10,708 nucleotides of DNA, taken from positions 1 through 10,708 of the forward strand of contig DKME01000124.1 of the NCBI GenBank assembly GCA_002469525.1. The letters run 5' to 3'. A program made the translations under genes and the position numbers. The stretch is from Actinobacteria bacterium UBA7422 (lineage in GTDB: Bacteria; Actinomycetota; Actinomycetes; S36-B12). The notes below the pieces were generated by a model. The model searched no databases, had not been told where the DNA came from, and worked only from the letters and a program-made list of their open reading frames with translations. This document shows positions 1-6,091 of the stretch, one piece after another (the stretch's first letter is position 1; every line of letters starts with the position of its first letter).

Positions 1-2
1 TG

Positions 3-209
3 GTGCTCGCAATCGTGCTGGGTGGGGCGCACGTTCTCATCTCGACGTCAACAACTCGCGGATCAATTTCCAGTATTTGGTTGTGTGGTTTCGTGTTCGT
101 TTCCGACTCACTATTGGGGATTTTTGTTGACCCAAAGGCGTTCATGCTGGCCGGTTTCACGGTTGTGCTTCTTATTGCAGTAGTTGGATCAAGGCGAGTG
201 AACGGTTAG
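3..209 (+). CDS. C-terminal fragment of an unidentified membrane protein
   Basis: The frame is open from the left edge, so this is the 3' end of a gene whose start lies outside the window; the GTG at position 3 is just the first start-like codon. The 68 visible residues are mostly hydrophobic, with two likely membrane helices (about residues 25-42 and 46-63) separated by a short polar turn with VDPKA, then a short basic tail (GSRRVNG). This fits the end of a polytopic inner-membrane protein. No family motif is visible and I do not recognise it. Its TAG stop overlaps the stop of the converging HAD gene, leaving no room for a terminator between them. Confidence 0.5.
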   Translation: MLAIVLGGAHVLISTSTTRGSISSIWLCGFVFVSDSLLGIFVDPKAFMLAGFTVVLLIAVVGSRRVNG

Positions 210-859
210 TAACCTAAAGCGAGTAGGACTTCCTTTGGTGTGCGCACGACGAGGTCAGCCGCAGAGAGTTTCTCGGCAGGCGTTCGATACGCAAGTCCAA
301 TTGAAGACATTCCTGCATGACTCGCGGCTTCAATCCCGAACGGGCTATCTTCGATAACGAGGCAGTTTCGTGGATCGATCCCAGCTCGTTCTGCTGTAAT
401 CAAAAAAAGATCTGGAAATGGCTTCCCTCTCTTGGCATCTTCAGCAGTTGTAATGATCGAGTCCTTGAAATATTGGTTGGCTCTAGTAGTCGTGATTCCA
501 AGTGTCACTCGTTCTCGACTTCCACTTGAGGCAATTGAAATTAATTGGTCGTTGTCTCTCAGCGTTTGAAGAAGTTCAGAGGTCCCTGGTATTTCTTGAA
601 GCCGCGTTCTGAAGTCCTCAAAAAGTGAGGTGTGGAACGCATCATGGACTTCGTCTCGATCAACGACAGCGCCATTAGTGCGCAAATATTCCACCACGTA
701 GTCGAAGCTTGAACCTAGGTAGAGATCAAATGCTTCGGGTATTGACGTAGGGACGCCGTGTGCGGTGGATATCGACGCAAGGTGTTCCATAGCGAGGATC
801 TCACTATCGACGAGGACGCCATCGTGATCAAAAATGATCAATTCCGGATCAAATTTCAT
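206..859 (-). CDS. HAD-superfamily sugar-phosphate phosphatase / beta-phosphoglucomutase-like hydrolase
   Basis: A cytoplasmic HAD hydrolase of 217 residues, the usual size for the beta-phosphoglucomutase/YieH-like subgroup with a helical cap. All four HAD motifs are present: motif I FDHDGVLVDSE (nucleophile D11, acid/base D13), motif II Ser (S111/S112), motif III Lys (K146 in GKPFPD) and motif IV acidic pair E170-D171. The cap lies between motifs I and II. I start it at the ATG at 857-859, directly before the catalytic strand and preceded by GAAGGG. The frame extends upstream to 931, but that would overlap the ROK gene and add residues unlike the family. It lies 13 bp after the ROK gene on the same strand, so the two are probably cotranscribed. 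It may dephosphorylate or mutate a sugar phosphate from the neighbouring pathway; the substrate cannot be read from the sequence. Fold assignment is firm, role is not. Confidence 0.85.
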   Translation of the reverse strand: MKFDPELIIFDHDGVLVDSEILAMEHLASISTAHGVPTSIPEAFDLYLGSSFDYVVEYLRTNGAVVDRDEVHDAFHTSLFEDFRTRLQEIPGTSELLQTLRDNDQLISIASSGSRERVTLGITTTRANQYFKDSIITTAEDAKRGKPFPDLFLITAERAGIDPRNCLVIEDSPFGIEAASHAGMSSIGLAYRTPAEKLSAADLVVRTPKEVLLALGY

Positions 860-872
860 GCGTACGAGCCCT

Positions 873-2057
873 TCATTTTTCGTTAGTTGATGAGAGTTGT
901 AAGAAGTCAACGCGACCGAACAAATAGTCAATTCCGAGTTGCGCCCCTCCCTTGAGTCCCACTAAAGGGCCAAGTGCGCTTGGTTTCACCGTGAGGTCGT
1001 GGGTAGCCAAGGGGAGGGAGTACTGGTAAATCGTTTCGCGGATACTTGCGATCACGATGTCGCCTGCTTCCAGGAGTTCGCCTGCGATAACGAGTGTGTC
1101 GGGGTTGAGCAAACTCACAGCCTGGGCCGCTGCCTGGCCAATAACCTTCGAGGCTGTTCGGACGGCGGACAACGCGATCACGTTTCCTGCTTTAGCAAGC
1201 TTTGCTACGTCGGTCACGCTGTCCACTCGCACACCTTGCTTTTCAAGCTGTTGAACTAATGCCCAGCCTCCGGCCACTGCCTCAACGCACCCGTCTTGGC
1301 CGCACCGACACATGGCCTCTCGGTTTTCGATCGATTGTGTATGCCCGATATCACCGGCGGCACCATTGGCTCCTCGCAAAGGTCGTTCGTGAATCACCAG
1401 AGCGCCGCCAATACCCGTGCCAAGTTTTATAACTAAGAAGACTTGCGAACGTGGATACGAGATTCGCTGCTCGGCAATTGCAATCAGATTGACATCGTTG
1501 TCGATTATTACTGGCGCTTTGATGCTGCTGTTAATGAATCTACGAACATCAAAGCCTTGCCAATTTCGCATCATGGGAGGCCTAACGACTGATCCGGTTG
1601 TGAAATCAACGGGACCGGGTAGACCGACGACAATAACGCCAGGCTCGGACTGTGGGCCAAATGCTTCCTGCATTCGTTGGAGTTCGGCCACGGCCCAATT
1701 CAGAACGTCTTCCGGCCCGACCTCGACTGAAACATGAAGCAAGGATTCCTGAACCACTTCGCCTACCAGGTTTGCCATACCCACCCGGGTCCGGCTTCCT
1801 CCGACATCGATAATTCCAACAGATGCACCACTCGAGTTGATTGAAAATGTATGTGCGGGGCGGCCACCGGCAGAAGTGACAACAGAAGATTGAACGACGA
1901 TCCCTAATTCCTCAAGTTCAGACAATTCTTCAATGAGGGTTGCTCGGGCGACGCCCACTGCACGGGCAATTTCAGTCCGCGTGCCTGAACCTCCATTGGC
2001 GCGTAAAGCCTCAAGGATGGCAGCCGATCGACTACCTGGCAACGCAGGTAAAACCAT
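873..2057 (-). CDS. ROK-family transcriptional regulator (NagC/XylR type)
   Basis: A 394-residue protein with an N-terminal winged helix-turn-helix (about residues 10-60, TEIARAVGVARATLIEEL) joined to a ROK sugar-kinase fold. Visible ROK marks are the phosphate loop DVGGSRT starting at D84, IDNDVN with the catalytic-position Asp D188, GTGIGG at 213-218, and the zinc site H239 with CRCGQDGC (C250, C252, C257). Length and HTH place it with NagC/Mlc/XylR-type repressors rather than free-standing sugar kinases. The GEIGH motif reads GDIGH here, an E-to-D change at a sugar-contacting position, which may suggest altered sugar specificity or loss of catalysis. The ATG at 2055-2057 has GAAGGG seven bases upstream. 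It is divergent from the sugar operon and almost certainly its local regulator; the ligand is unknown. Confidence 0.92.
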   Translation of the reverse strand: MVLPALPGSRSAAILEALRANGGSGTRTEIARAVGVARATLIEELSELEELGIVVQSSVVTSAGGRPAHTFSINSSGASVGIIDVGGSRTRVGMANLVGEVVQESLLHVSVEVGPEDVLNWAVAELQRMQEAFGPQSEPGVIVVGLPGPVDFTTGSVVRPPMMRNWQGFDVRRFINSSIKAPVIIDNDVNLIAIAEQRISYPRSQVFLVIKLGTGIGGALVIHERPLRGANGAAGDIGHTQSIENREAMCRCGQDGCVEAVAGGWALVQQLEKQGVRVDSVTDVAKLAKAGNVIALSAVRTASKVIGQAAAQAVSLLNPDTLVIAGELLEAGDIVIASIRETIYQYSLPLATHDLTVKPSALGPLVGLKGGAQLGIDYLFGRVDFLQLSSTNEK

Positions 2058-2132
2058 GATGCGACCCTTCGTTTTCGCGCGTCATGCGACTGGTTTTGGA
2101 CCCTTGGTTCGTTTTCGAATTGTGACAACTTT

Positions 2133-2161
2133 GTTATCTGTTTTGATTGATCATATCGCAA
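2133..2161 (-). promoter_or_regulatory. Candidate promoter for the ROK-HAD operon
   Basis: On the minus strand, TTGCGA (plus 2156-2161) and GATAAC (plus 2133-2138) are separated by exactly 17 bases and lie about 75 bases upstream of the ROK ATG. They match the sigma-70-like consensus at roughly four of six positions each. This overlaps the candidate promoter of the divergent sugar operon, so the two would compete for polymerase. It is a pattern match only. Confidence 0.35.
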
Positions 2162-2176
2162 TTCGCCTAGTAATAT
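2147..2176 (+). promoter_or_regulatory. Candidate promoter for the sugar operon
   Basis: TTGATC (2147-2152) and TAATAT (2171-2176) have an 18-base spacer in an AT-rich stretch. This would place the transcription start near 2183, just before the inverted repeat at 2190-2213, so a protein bound there could block initiation or early elongation. TAGTAA at 2168-2173 with TTGATT at 2143-2148 is an alternative pair with a poorer spacer (19 bases). Confidence 0.4.
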
Positions 2177-2189
2177 TTCATTTACCAAT

Positions 2190-2213
2190 ACTTATGTCAA
2201 CTCGGACATAAGT
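2190..2213. promoter_or_regulatory. Perfect 9-bp inverted repeat, probable operator
   Basis: ACTTATGTC (2190-2198), a 6-base spacer AACTCG and GACATAAGT (2205-2213) form a perfect dyad. It lies between the candidate promoter of the sugar operon and its ribosome binding site (2223-2230). Symmetric sites of about this size are typical for dimeric winged-HTH regulators, and the divergent ROK gene is the obvious partner. The transcript could also fold into a 9-bp hairpin here, but its low GC content and lack of a T-run argue against a terminator. Confidence 0.7.
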
Positions 2214-2222
2214 GGTTGATTC

Positions 2223-2230
2223 AAGGAGGA
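2223..2230 (+). promoter_or_regulatory. Strong Shine-Dalgarno site deciding the start of the binding-protein gene
   Basis: AAGGAGGA is a near-perfect anti-16S match lying just before the ATG at 2234. It rules out the TTG at 2216, which would put the Shine-Dalgarno site inside the coding region. It suggests high expression, as expected for a substrate-binding protein. Confidence 0.85.
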
Positions 2231-2233
2231 TCA

Positions 2234-3271
2234 ATGGTTCGTCGATCACGCGCCGCTGGAATCATGGCGGCATTTGCCGCAGGAACTTTACTGCTCGGTG
2301 CTTGCTCTTCAGATTCTGAAGAGACCACCACGGACGAAGCTAACGCTTCGGGAACAGCTGGACTTCGGATTGCCGCAGTCATTAAGGACGAAGCCAACCC
2401 ATTCTTCGGCACCATCGCAGAGGGAATGCGCGATGCAGCCTCTGAGTATGGTGTGGATCTCACAGTGGAATATGCGCCAACAACCAATGACGAGGTTGGT
2501 CAAGCTGACAAGTTGAACACCTTGGCAGGCCAAGGGTTCGATTGCTTCGTTGTCATTCCTATTAGTTCCAACAACCTAAACCAAGGTTTGGGTCAGGTCT
2601 CCGCTGCAGGAGTACCGATCGTCAATATCGACTCTCCAGTTGATACGGAAGGTCTTGCTGCCGCCGGTGGCAGTATCACTGCATTTGTTGGCACGGATAA
2701 CTACCAGGCTGGTGTCAAGGGTGGCGAGAAAATGAAGGAACTCGTTGGAGAGGGCGCTAGCATTGGCCTAATTGCCGGGCTTGCCGGCAACGTCACGAGC
2801 AACGCTCGAATTGATGGCTTCCAGGAAGGCGCGGCAGGGCTGACTTTTGTCGGGCCTGTAACGGCTGACTGGGAGACCGCAAAGGCACTGGACGCAGCGA
2901 AGGCAATGATTGCTGCGAATCCAGATATCGCTGGCATCTTCGCTGCAAATGACACGATGGCACAGGGCATAGCTCAAGCTGTTGCGGAATCAGGCAAAGA
3001 CATCAAGGTAATGGGCGTTGACGGAATCGAGCCGATTCTTGTTGACATCGAATCCGGTAAGGTCACAGGATCTGTGTCCCAGTACCCATGGGTTATGGGA
3101 CAACTTGGTGTAGAGGCTTGCATCGTTGCGGCACAGGGTGGCGCAGTTACTGAGTTCGTGGAATCACCTGCGGTTGTTGTTACGGCAGATAACGTTGCTG
3201 ACGCAATCTCCAACTTCCCACAACCACCAGCTGCATTCGATAGCCCGTTTGCTGCATTAATCCAAAAGTAA
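2234..3271 (+). CDS. Sugar ABC transporter substrate-binding lipoprotein (CUT2, AlsB/RbsB-like)
   Basis: This 345-residue extracytoplasmic lipoprotein delivers sugar to the membrane transporter encoded next to it. The N-terminus has basic residues (VRRSR), a hydrophobic stretch and the lipobox LLGAC, giving lipidation at C24, followed by an acidic/Thr linker. The rest is a periplasmic-binding-protein-like I fold: a first strand leading to NPFF (55-58), PISSNN, AFVGTDN, an Asn/Arg segment around GNVTSNARIDGF, ADW, and AANDTMAQG near residue 240 followed by GVDGI. From memory, these blocks (NPF, SSxNL, AFVxTDN, AGNxxxxAR, ADWxxxKALD, ANDTMAxGxAQAV) follow E. coli D-allose-binding protein AlsB closely, more than RbsB. 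That supports an allose-, ribose- or allulose-like ligand but does not prove it. It is the first gene of the operon, has the strongest ribosome binding site, and ends in tandem stops (TAA TAG). Confidence 0.93.
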   Translation: MVRRSRAAGIMAAFAAGTLLLGACSSDSEETTTDEANASGTAGLRIAAVIKDEANPFFGTIAEGMRDAASEYGVDLTVEYAPTTNDEVGQADKLNTLAGQGFDCFVVIPISSNNLNQGLGQVSAAGVPIVNIDSPVDTEGLAAAGGSITAFVGTDNYQAGVKGGEKMKELVGEGASIGLIAGLAGNVTSNARIDGFQEGAAGLTFVGPVTADWETAKALDAAKAMIAANPDIAGIFAANDTMAQGIAQAVAESGKDIKVMGVDGIEPILVDIESGKVTGSVSQYPWVMGQLGVEACIVAAQGGAVTEFVESPAVVVTADNVADAISNFPQPPAAFDSPFAALIQK

Positions 3272-3287
3272 TAGAAGTCAACTAACT

Positions 3288-3304
3288 CCATCATTAATTG
3301 ATGG
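3288..3304 (+). repeat. Small inverted repeat after the binding-protein gene
   Basis: CCATCA (3288-3293), loop TTAAT, TGATGG (3299-3304) form a perfect 6-bp stem 16 bases after the binding-protein stop codon. It is AT-rich and weak, with no following T-run, so it is not a convincing terminator. Together with the stronger hairpin at 3349-3377 it may help define the 3' end of a stable binding-protein mRNA. Confidence 0.35.
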
Positions 3305-3312
3305 GCCACATC

Positions 3313-3318
3313 AGAGGA
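3313..3318 (+). promoter_or_regulatory. Shine-Dalgarno site pointing to a TTG start for the permease
   Basis: AGAGGA lies six bases before TTG at 3325. The in-frame ATG at 3301 and TTG at 3298 have no recognisable Shine-Dalgarno site upstream, and ATG 3301 lies inside the small inverted repeat. The TTG at 3325 is therefore the best-supported start. Confidence 0.6.
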
Positions 3319-3324
3319 ACTGTT

Positions 3325-4338
3325 TTGCAGACACCGGATGTGAAGGATTCGGGGGCCGCTTCCGTGGCGGCCCCCGATACTCCTTCAACACTGAAGCGAA
3401 TTGGTTACAGCCTTAAGAGCCCTTACTTCTGGGCAAACTGGACAGTGCTGTTGGCCTTAGTTGTAGCTGTTATTGTCTTTTGGGCTTTATCGCCTGACAC
3501 TTTCCTAAGCTCTTACAACATCTCGACGATTCTTACAGCGGCCGCTGTCCCTGCGATTCTGGTAATTGGGCAAGCATTTGTCGTTATGACGGCCGGGATT
3601 GACCTTTCTAACGCGGCAATCGTTACATTGTCCGCAGTCACCTTTGGTGCCATGTTCGCAGCAGGTCAACCACTTATTCTGTGCATGGCTTTAGCAATCG
3701 TTGCAGGTGTGACTGCCGGCGTAGTTAACGGTGTTGTCATTGCACAGTTCAAAATTAACGACTTTATTGTGACTCTGGGCATGCTCAGTCTCGCACAGGG
3801 CGTGGCACTAGTTATTTCCAATGCCACGCCGGTGCAAGTGATCTCTGAACCTCTTGCCACATTCGCACTTGGGAAAGTTGGTGTGTTCCCCTACATCATG
3901 ATTCTGGCTGTTGTCCTACTGATAATTGCGCAACTGGTCCTCACCCAAACCCGGTTTGGAACGCATGTGCTGGCAACAGGAGGAAATACCGAAACGGCCC
4001 GTGCCATGGGCGTCAAAACCAAGGCTATGAAAATTGCGGTCTACGCCATTTCCGGTGGTGCGGCCGGAATTGCCTCTATAGTTCTGATCTCTCGAATCGG
4101 AGCTGCCGAACCATCCATGAATACTTCGCTTCTGCTCAACTCTGTCGCAGCGGTTGTCCTCGGTGGGGTTTCCCTATTTGGCGGTAGAGGGAATATCGTA
4201 GGACCGTTCGTAGGCGCGATTCTCTTAACCATGATCATCAATGGCCTGATTGTTGCTGGTGTCCCCCAGTACTACCAGTTCATCGCTATCGGACTAATCG
4301 TAATGATTTCGGCGGTATTGGTGAGGTCAGCAAAATGA
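3325..4338 (+). CDS. Sugar ABC transporter permease (RbsC/AlsC family)
   Basis: An inner-membrane permease of the CUT2 sugar importer class, 337 residues from the TTG start (346 if begun at 3298). After a polar Ala/Pro/Asp-rich head of about 35 residues, hydrophobic helices run to the end. Family landmarks are visible: GQAFVVMTAGIDLS in the first third, VVNGVVIAQFKINDFIVTLGM, the cytoplasmic-loop block ATGGNTETARAMGV that contacts the ATPase, and VLGGVSLFGGRGNIVGPFVGA near the C-terminus. These match RbsC-like proteins, which normally work as homodimers. The gene follows the binding protein by 53 bp and overlaps the ATPase gene by four bases (ATGA). A perfect 11-bp hairpin sits within its codons 9-18, an unusual place likely to lower its expression relative to the binding protein. 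Confidence 0.93.
   Translation: MQTPDVKDSGAASVAAPDTPSTLKRIGYSLKSPYFWANWTVLLALVVAVIVFWALSPDTFLSSYNISTILTAAAVPAILVIGQAFVVMTAGIDLSNAAIVTLSAVTFGAMFAAGQPLILCMALAIVAGVTAGVVNGVVIAQFKINDFIVTLGMLSLAQGVALVISNATPVQVISEPLATFALGKVGVFPYIMILAVVLLIIAQLVLTQTRFGTHVLATGGNTETARAMGVKTKAMKIAVYAISGGAAGIASIVLISRIGAAEPSMNTSLLLNSVAAVVLGGVSLFGGRGNIVGPFVGAILLTMIINGLIVAGVPQYYQFIAIGLIVMISAVLVRSAK
3349..3377 (+). promoter_or_regulatory. Perfect 11-bp GC-rich hairpin within the first codons of the permease
   Basis: TCGGGGGCCGC (3349-3359), loop TTCCGTG (3360-3366) and GCGGCCCCCGA (3367-3377) form a perfect 11-bp stem with nine or more G-C pairs. No T-run follows, so it is not a classical intrinsic terminator. Hairpins downstream of binding-protein genes are known to protect the upstream mRNA from 3' exonucleases and keep permease levels low (the malE-malF principle). 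Here the structure begins 24 bases after the permease start codon, so it could also slow ribosomes. Encoded residues are SGAASVAAPD, a polar head with little structural constraint. Confidence 0.7.
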
Positions 4339-5105
4339 CAAGTCAGGTTGAATCACAGGGGTTTGCAGTTGAAACGAATAATATTTTCAAGAGTTACGGC
4401 TCCGTTCGTGCGCTGAAGGGCGTTTCAATCACGGCAAAAGCTGGTGAGGTGACCTCAATAATTGGTGACAACGGTGCCGGTAAGTCGACCCTGATCAAAA
4501 TTATTGCTGGAGTTGAAAAAGCTGACGAAGGCACTGTAGAAATCTTCGGGGAACCCGTCTCATTTCATTCCCCTGAAGCGGCCCGTGAAGCTGGAATTGA
4601 GACCGTCTATCAAACTCTCGGATTGATTGAGGACCTCACGATCTGGCAGAACCTATTTCTCAAACGAGAACTCATGATCGGTATTCCGCCGTTTCGAATA
4701 CTGAACAAGCGGGTTATGCGCAATGAAGCGGTGCGCATGCTTTCAGAGCTAGATGTTCACATTCCAAGCGTGAAAGCGCGGGTTCGCGGATTGTCGGGAG
4801 GCCAGCGTCAAGCAGTCGCGATCTCGCGAGCTGCAGGTTGGTCGAGTCAAGTAGTGATCATGGACGAGCCAACCGCAGCTTTGGGCGTTAGGGAAACGGC
4901 TAAAGTCGAAGAACTCATTGAGCGACTCAAAGCACGAGGTTTGGCCGTGATCGTAATTAGCCATAACTTTGATCAGGTTTTAAGACTCTCCGAACAGATT
5001 TGGGTCATGCGACAAGGAAACGTCATCACGGGAATGCGAGCTAGCGATACGAGCGGTGACGAATTAGTTTCGCTAATTACGGGAGCGACGCAAGCTAGAG
5101 CGTGA
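4335..5105 (+). CDS. Sugar ABC transporter ATP-binding protein, single NBD (FrcA-like)
   Basis: A 256-residue ABC ATPase that powers the sugar importer. Motifs in order: Walker A GDNGAGKST (44-52), Q-loop Q93, signature LSGGQ (153-157), Walker B IMDEP with D177/E178, and switch His H210. It has one nucleotide-binding domain, whereas RbsA/AlsA/XylG proteins are about 500 residues with two fused NBDs. It therefore resembles the FrcA-like single-domain branch and must dimerise. The end follows naturally after the NBD, and the next frame overlaps its stop, so this is a normal short form and not a truncated gene. The ATG overlaps the permease stop (ATGA, 4335-4338), with a GAGG element about eight bases before it, implying coupled translation. 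Confidence 0.93.
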   Translation: MTSQVESQGFAVETNNIFKSYGSVRALKGVSITAKAGEVTSIIGDNGAGKSTLIKIIAGVEKADEGTVEIFGEPVSFHSPEAAREAGIETVYQTLGLIEDLTIWQNLFLKRELMIGIPPFRILNKRVMRNEAVRMLSELDVHIPSVKARVRGLSGGQRQAVAISRAAGWSSQVVIMDEPTAALGVRETAKVEELIERLKARGLAVIVISHNFDQVLRLSEQIWVMRQGNVITGMRASDTSGDELVSLITGATQARA

Positions 5106-5170
5106 TTGCGCATTGTAAAGAAGTGCCGGAATTCACATCAAACAGATTAATTCACGACGACGGGATTGAA

Positions 5171-6049
5171 ATGAAAAATCTTCTGGGAGTGCACGCGCTG
5201 GTCTGGACCGGAGGTTGGTCTCCGGAGGAAGCAGAATTTGCAATTGCGTCCACTGCAAAGGCTGGTTTTGACCTGATTGAAATCCCAGCGCTTGATCCTT
5301 CTCGAATTGACATTGCAGACACCAAAATGCGATTGGAAAATCACGGTATCGCAGCAGGCTTTTCACTTGGACTCACTCTGGAAACTGACATTAACTCCGA
5401 AGATTTGTCCAAGGTAGATTTGGGCCGCGCCACCTTAATGGAGGCGCTATCGATTGCTTCAGGCGTCAACTCAACGTATCTCGGTGGTGTTCTTTTTGGG
5501 GCGCTAGCCAAGTATCCGGGCCCAACTTCGCAGAAAGCTAGGGAGAACAGCGCATCGGTCATAAAGGAACTTGCGCAACAGGCGGCTGGAAGCGGGATCA
5601 CTATTGGACTTGAATTCGTGAATCGATACGAAAGCAACCTGCTCAATACTGTCCAACAAACATTGGACTTTATGGAGCTTGTGGGCGAGGAGAATGTTGT
5701 CGTTCATGCTGACGTGTATCACATGAACATTGAAGAAGACGGATTCCGGGCACCTCTACTTGCATGCGGTGATCGATTGGGATACGTCCACATTGGAGAG
5801 TCCAACCGTGGGTACTTGGGAAAGGGCACGATTGACTTCCCAGAGGTGTTTGAGGCCCTAGTGGACATGAATTATTCAGGCCCAATCACTTTTGAGTCCT
5901 TCTCCTCGGCAGTCGTTGACCCAGGTTTATCAAATACCCTGGCGGTGTGGCGGAATCTCTGGACCGACGGCATGGATCTTGCAACTCACGCACGTGAATT
6001 CATGTCAACTGGTATCGAACTCGCGCAGCAAACAACGCAATCTCGATAA
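5171..6049 (+). CDS. Ketose 3-epimerase (D-tagatose/D-psicose 3-epimerase family)
   Basis: A xylose-isomerase-like TIM-barrel enzyme of 292 residues, the normal size for D-tagatose 3-epimerase and D-psicose (allulose) 3-epimerase. It inverts C3 of a free ketose (fructose/allulose, tagatose/sorbose or ribulose/xylulose pairs) using a divalent metal. The complete site is visible: metal ligands E148 (LEFVNRYE), D181 (ADVYHMNIEE), H207 (HIGESNR) and E242 (FESF), plus substrate-contact positions E154 and R213. All sit four residues before their Pseudomonas cichorii counterparts as I recall them. I start at ATG 5171 because family members begin immediately before this first strand. GTG 5102 overlaps the ATPase stop (GTGA) and would add 23 residues without family resemblance; neither start has a strong Shine-Dalgarno site. 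Exact substrate is undetermined. Confidence 0.9.
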   Translation: MKNLLGVHALVWTGGWSPEEAEFAIASTAKAGFDLIEIPALDPSRIDIADTKMRLENHGIAAGFSLGLTLETDINSEDLSKVDLGRATLMEALSIASGVNSTYLGGVLFGALAKYPGPTSQKARENSASVIKELAQQAAGSGITIGLEFVNRYESNLLNTVQQTLDFMELVGEENVVVHADVYHMNIEEDGFRAPLLACGDRLGYVHIGESNRGYLGKGTIDFPEVFEALVDMNYSGPITFESFSSAVVDPGLSNTLAVWRNLWTDGMDLATHAREFMSTGIELAQQTTQSR

Positions 6050-6091
6050 CGACTCGATCTCAGATAGACCTTAAGTCAGAATCCCGTCACA

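Noticed and set aside
860..931. N-terminal extension of the HAD gene
   Set aside because: It overlaps the end of the ROK gene, and family members start just before the FDHDG strand, where there is an ATG with an upstream Shine-Dalgarno-like GAAGGG.
2120..2128. TTGT-G-ACAA short palindrome as an operator
   Set aside because: Four-base arms are common by chance in AT-rich sequence; the 2190-2213 dyad is much stronger.
1904..2188. A 94-codon minus-strand frame across the ROK start and control region
   Set aside because: It is out of frame with ROK over coding sequence, starts within the control region and shows no motif.
3349..3377. Intrinsic terminator after the binding-protein gene
   Set aside because: The stem is strong but no T-run follows, and it lies inside the permease reading frame after a supported ribosome binding site.
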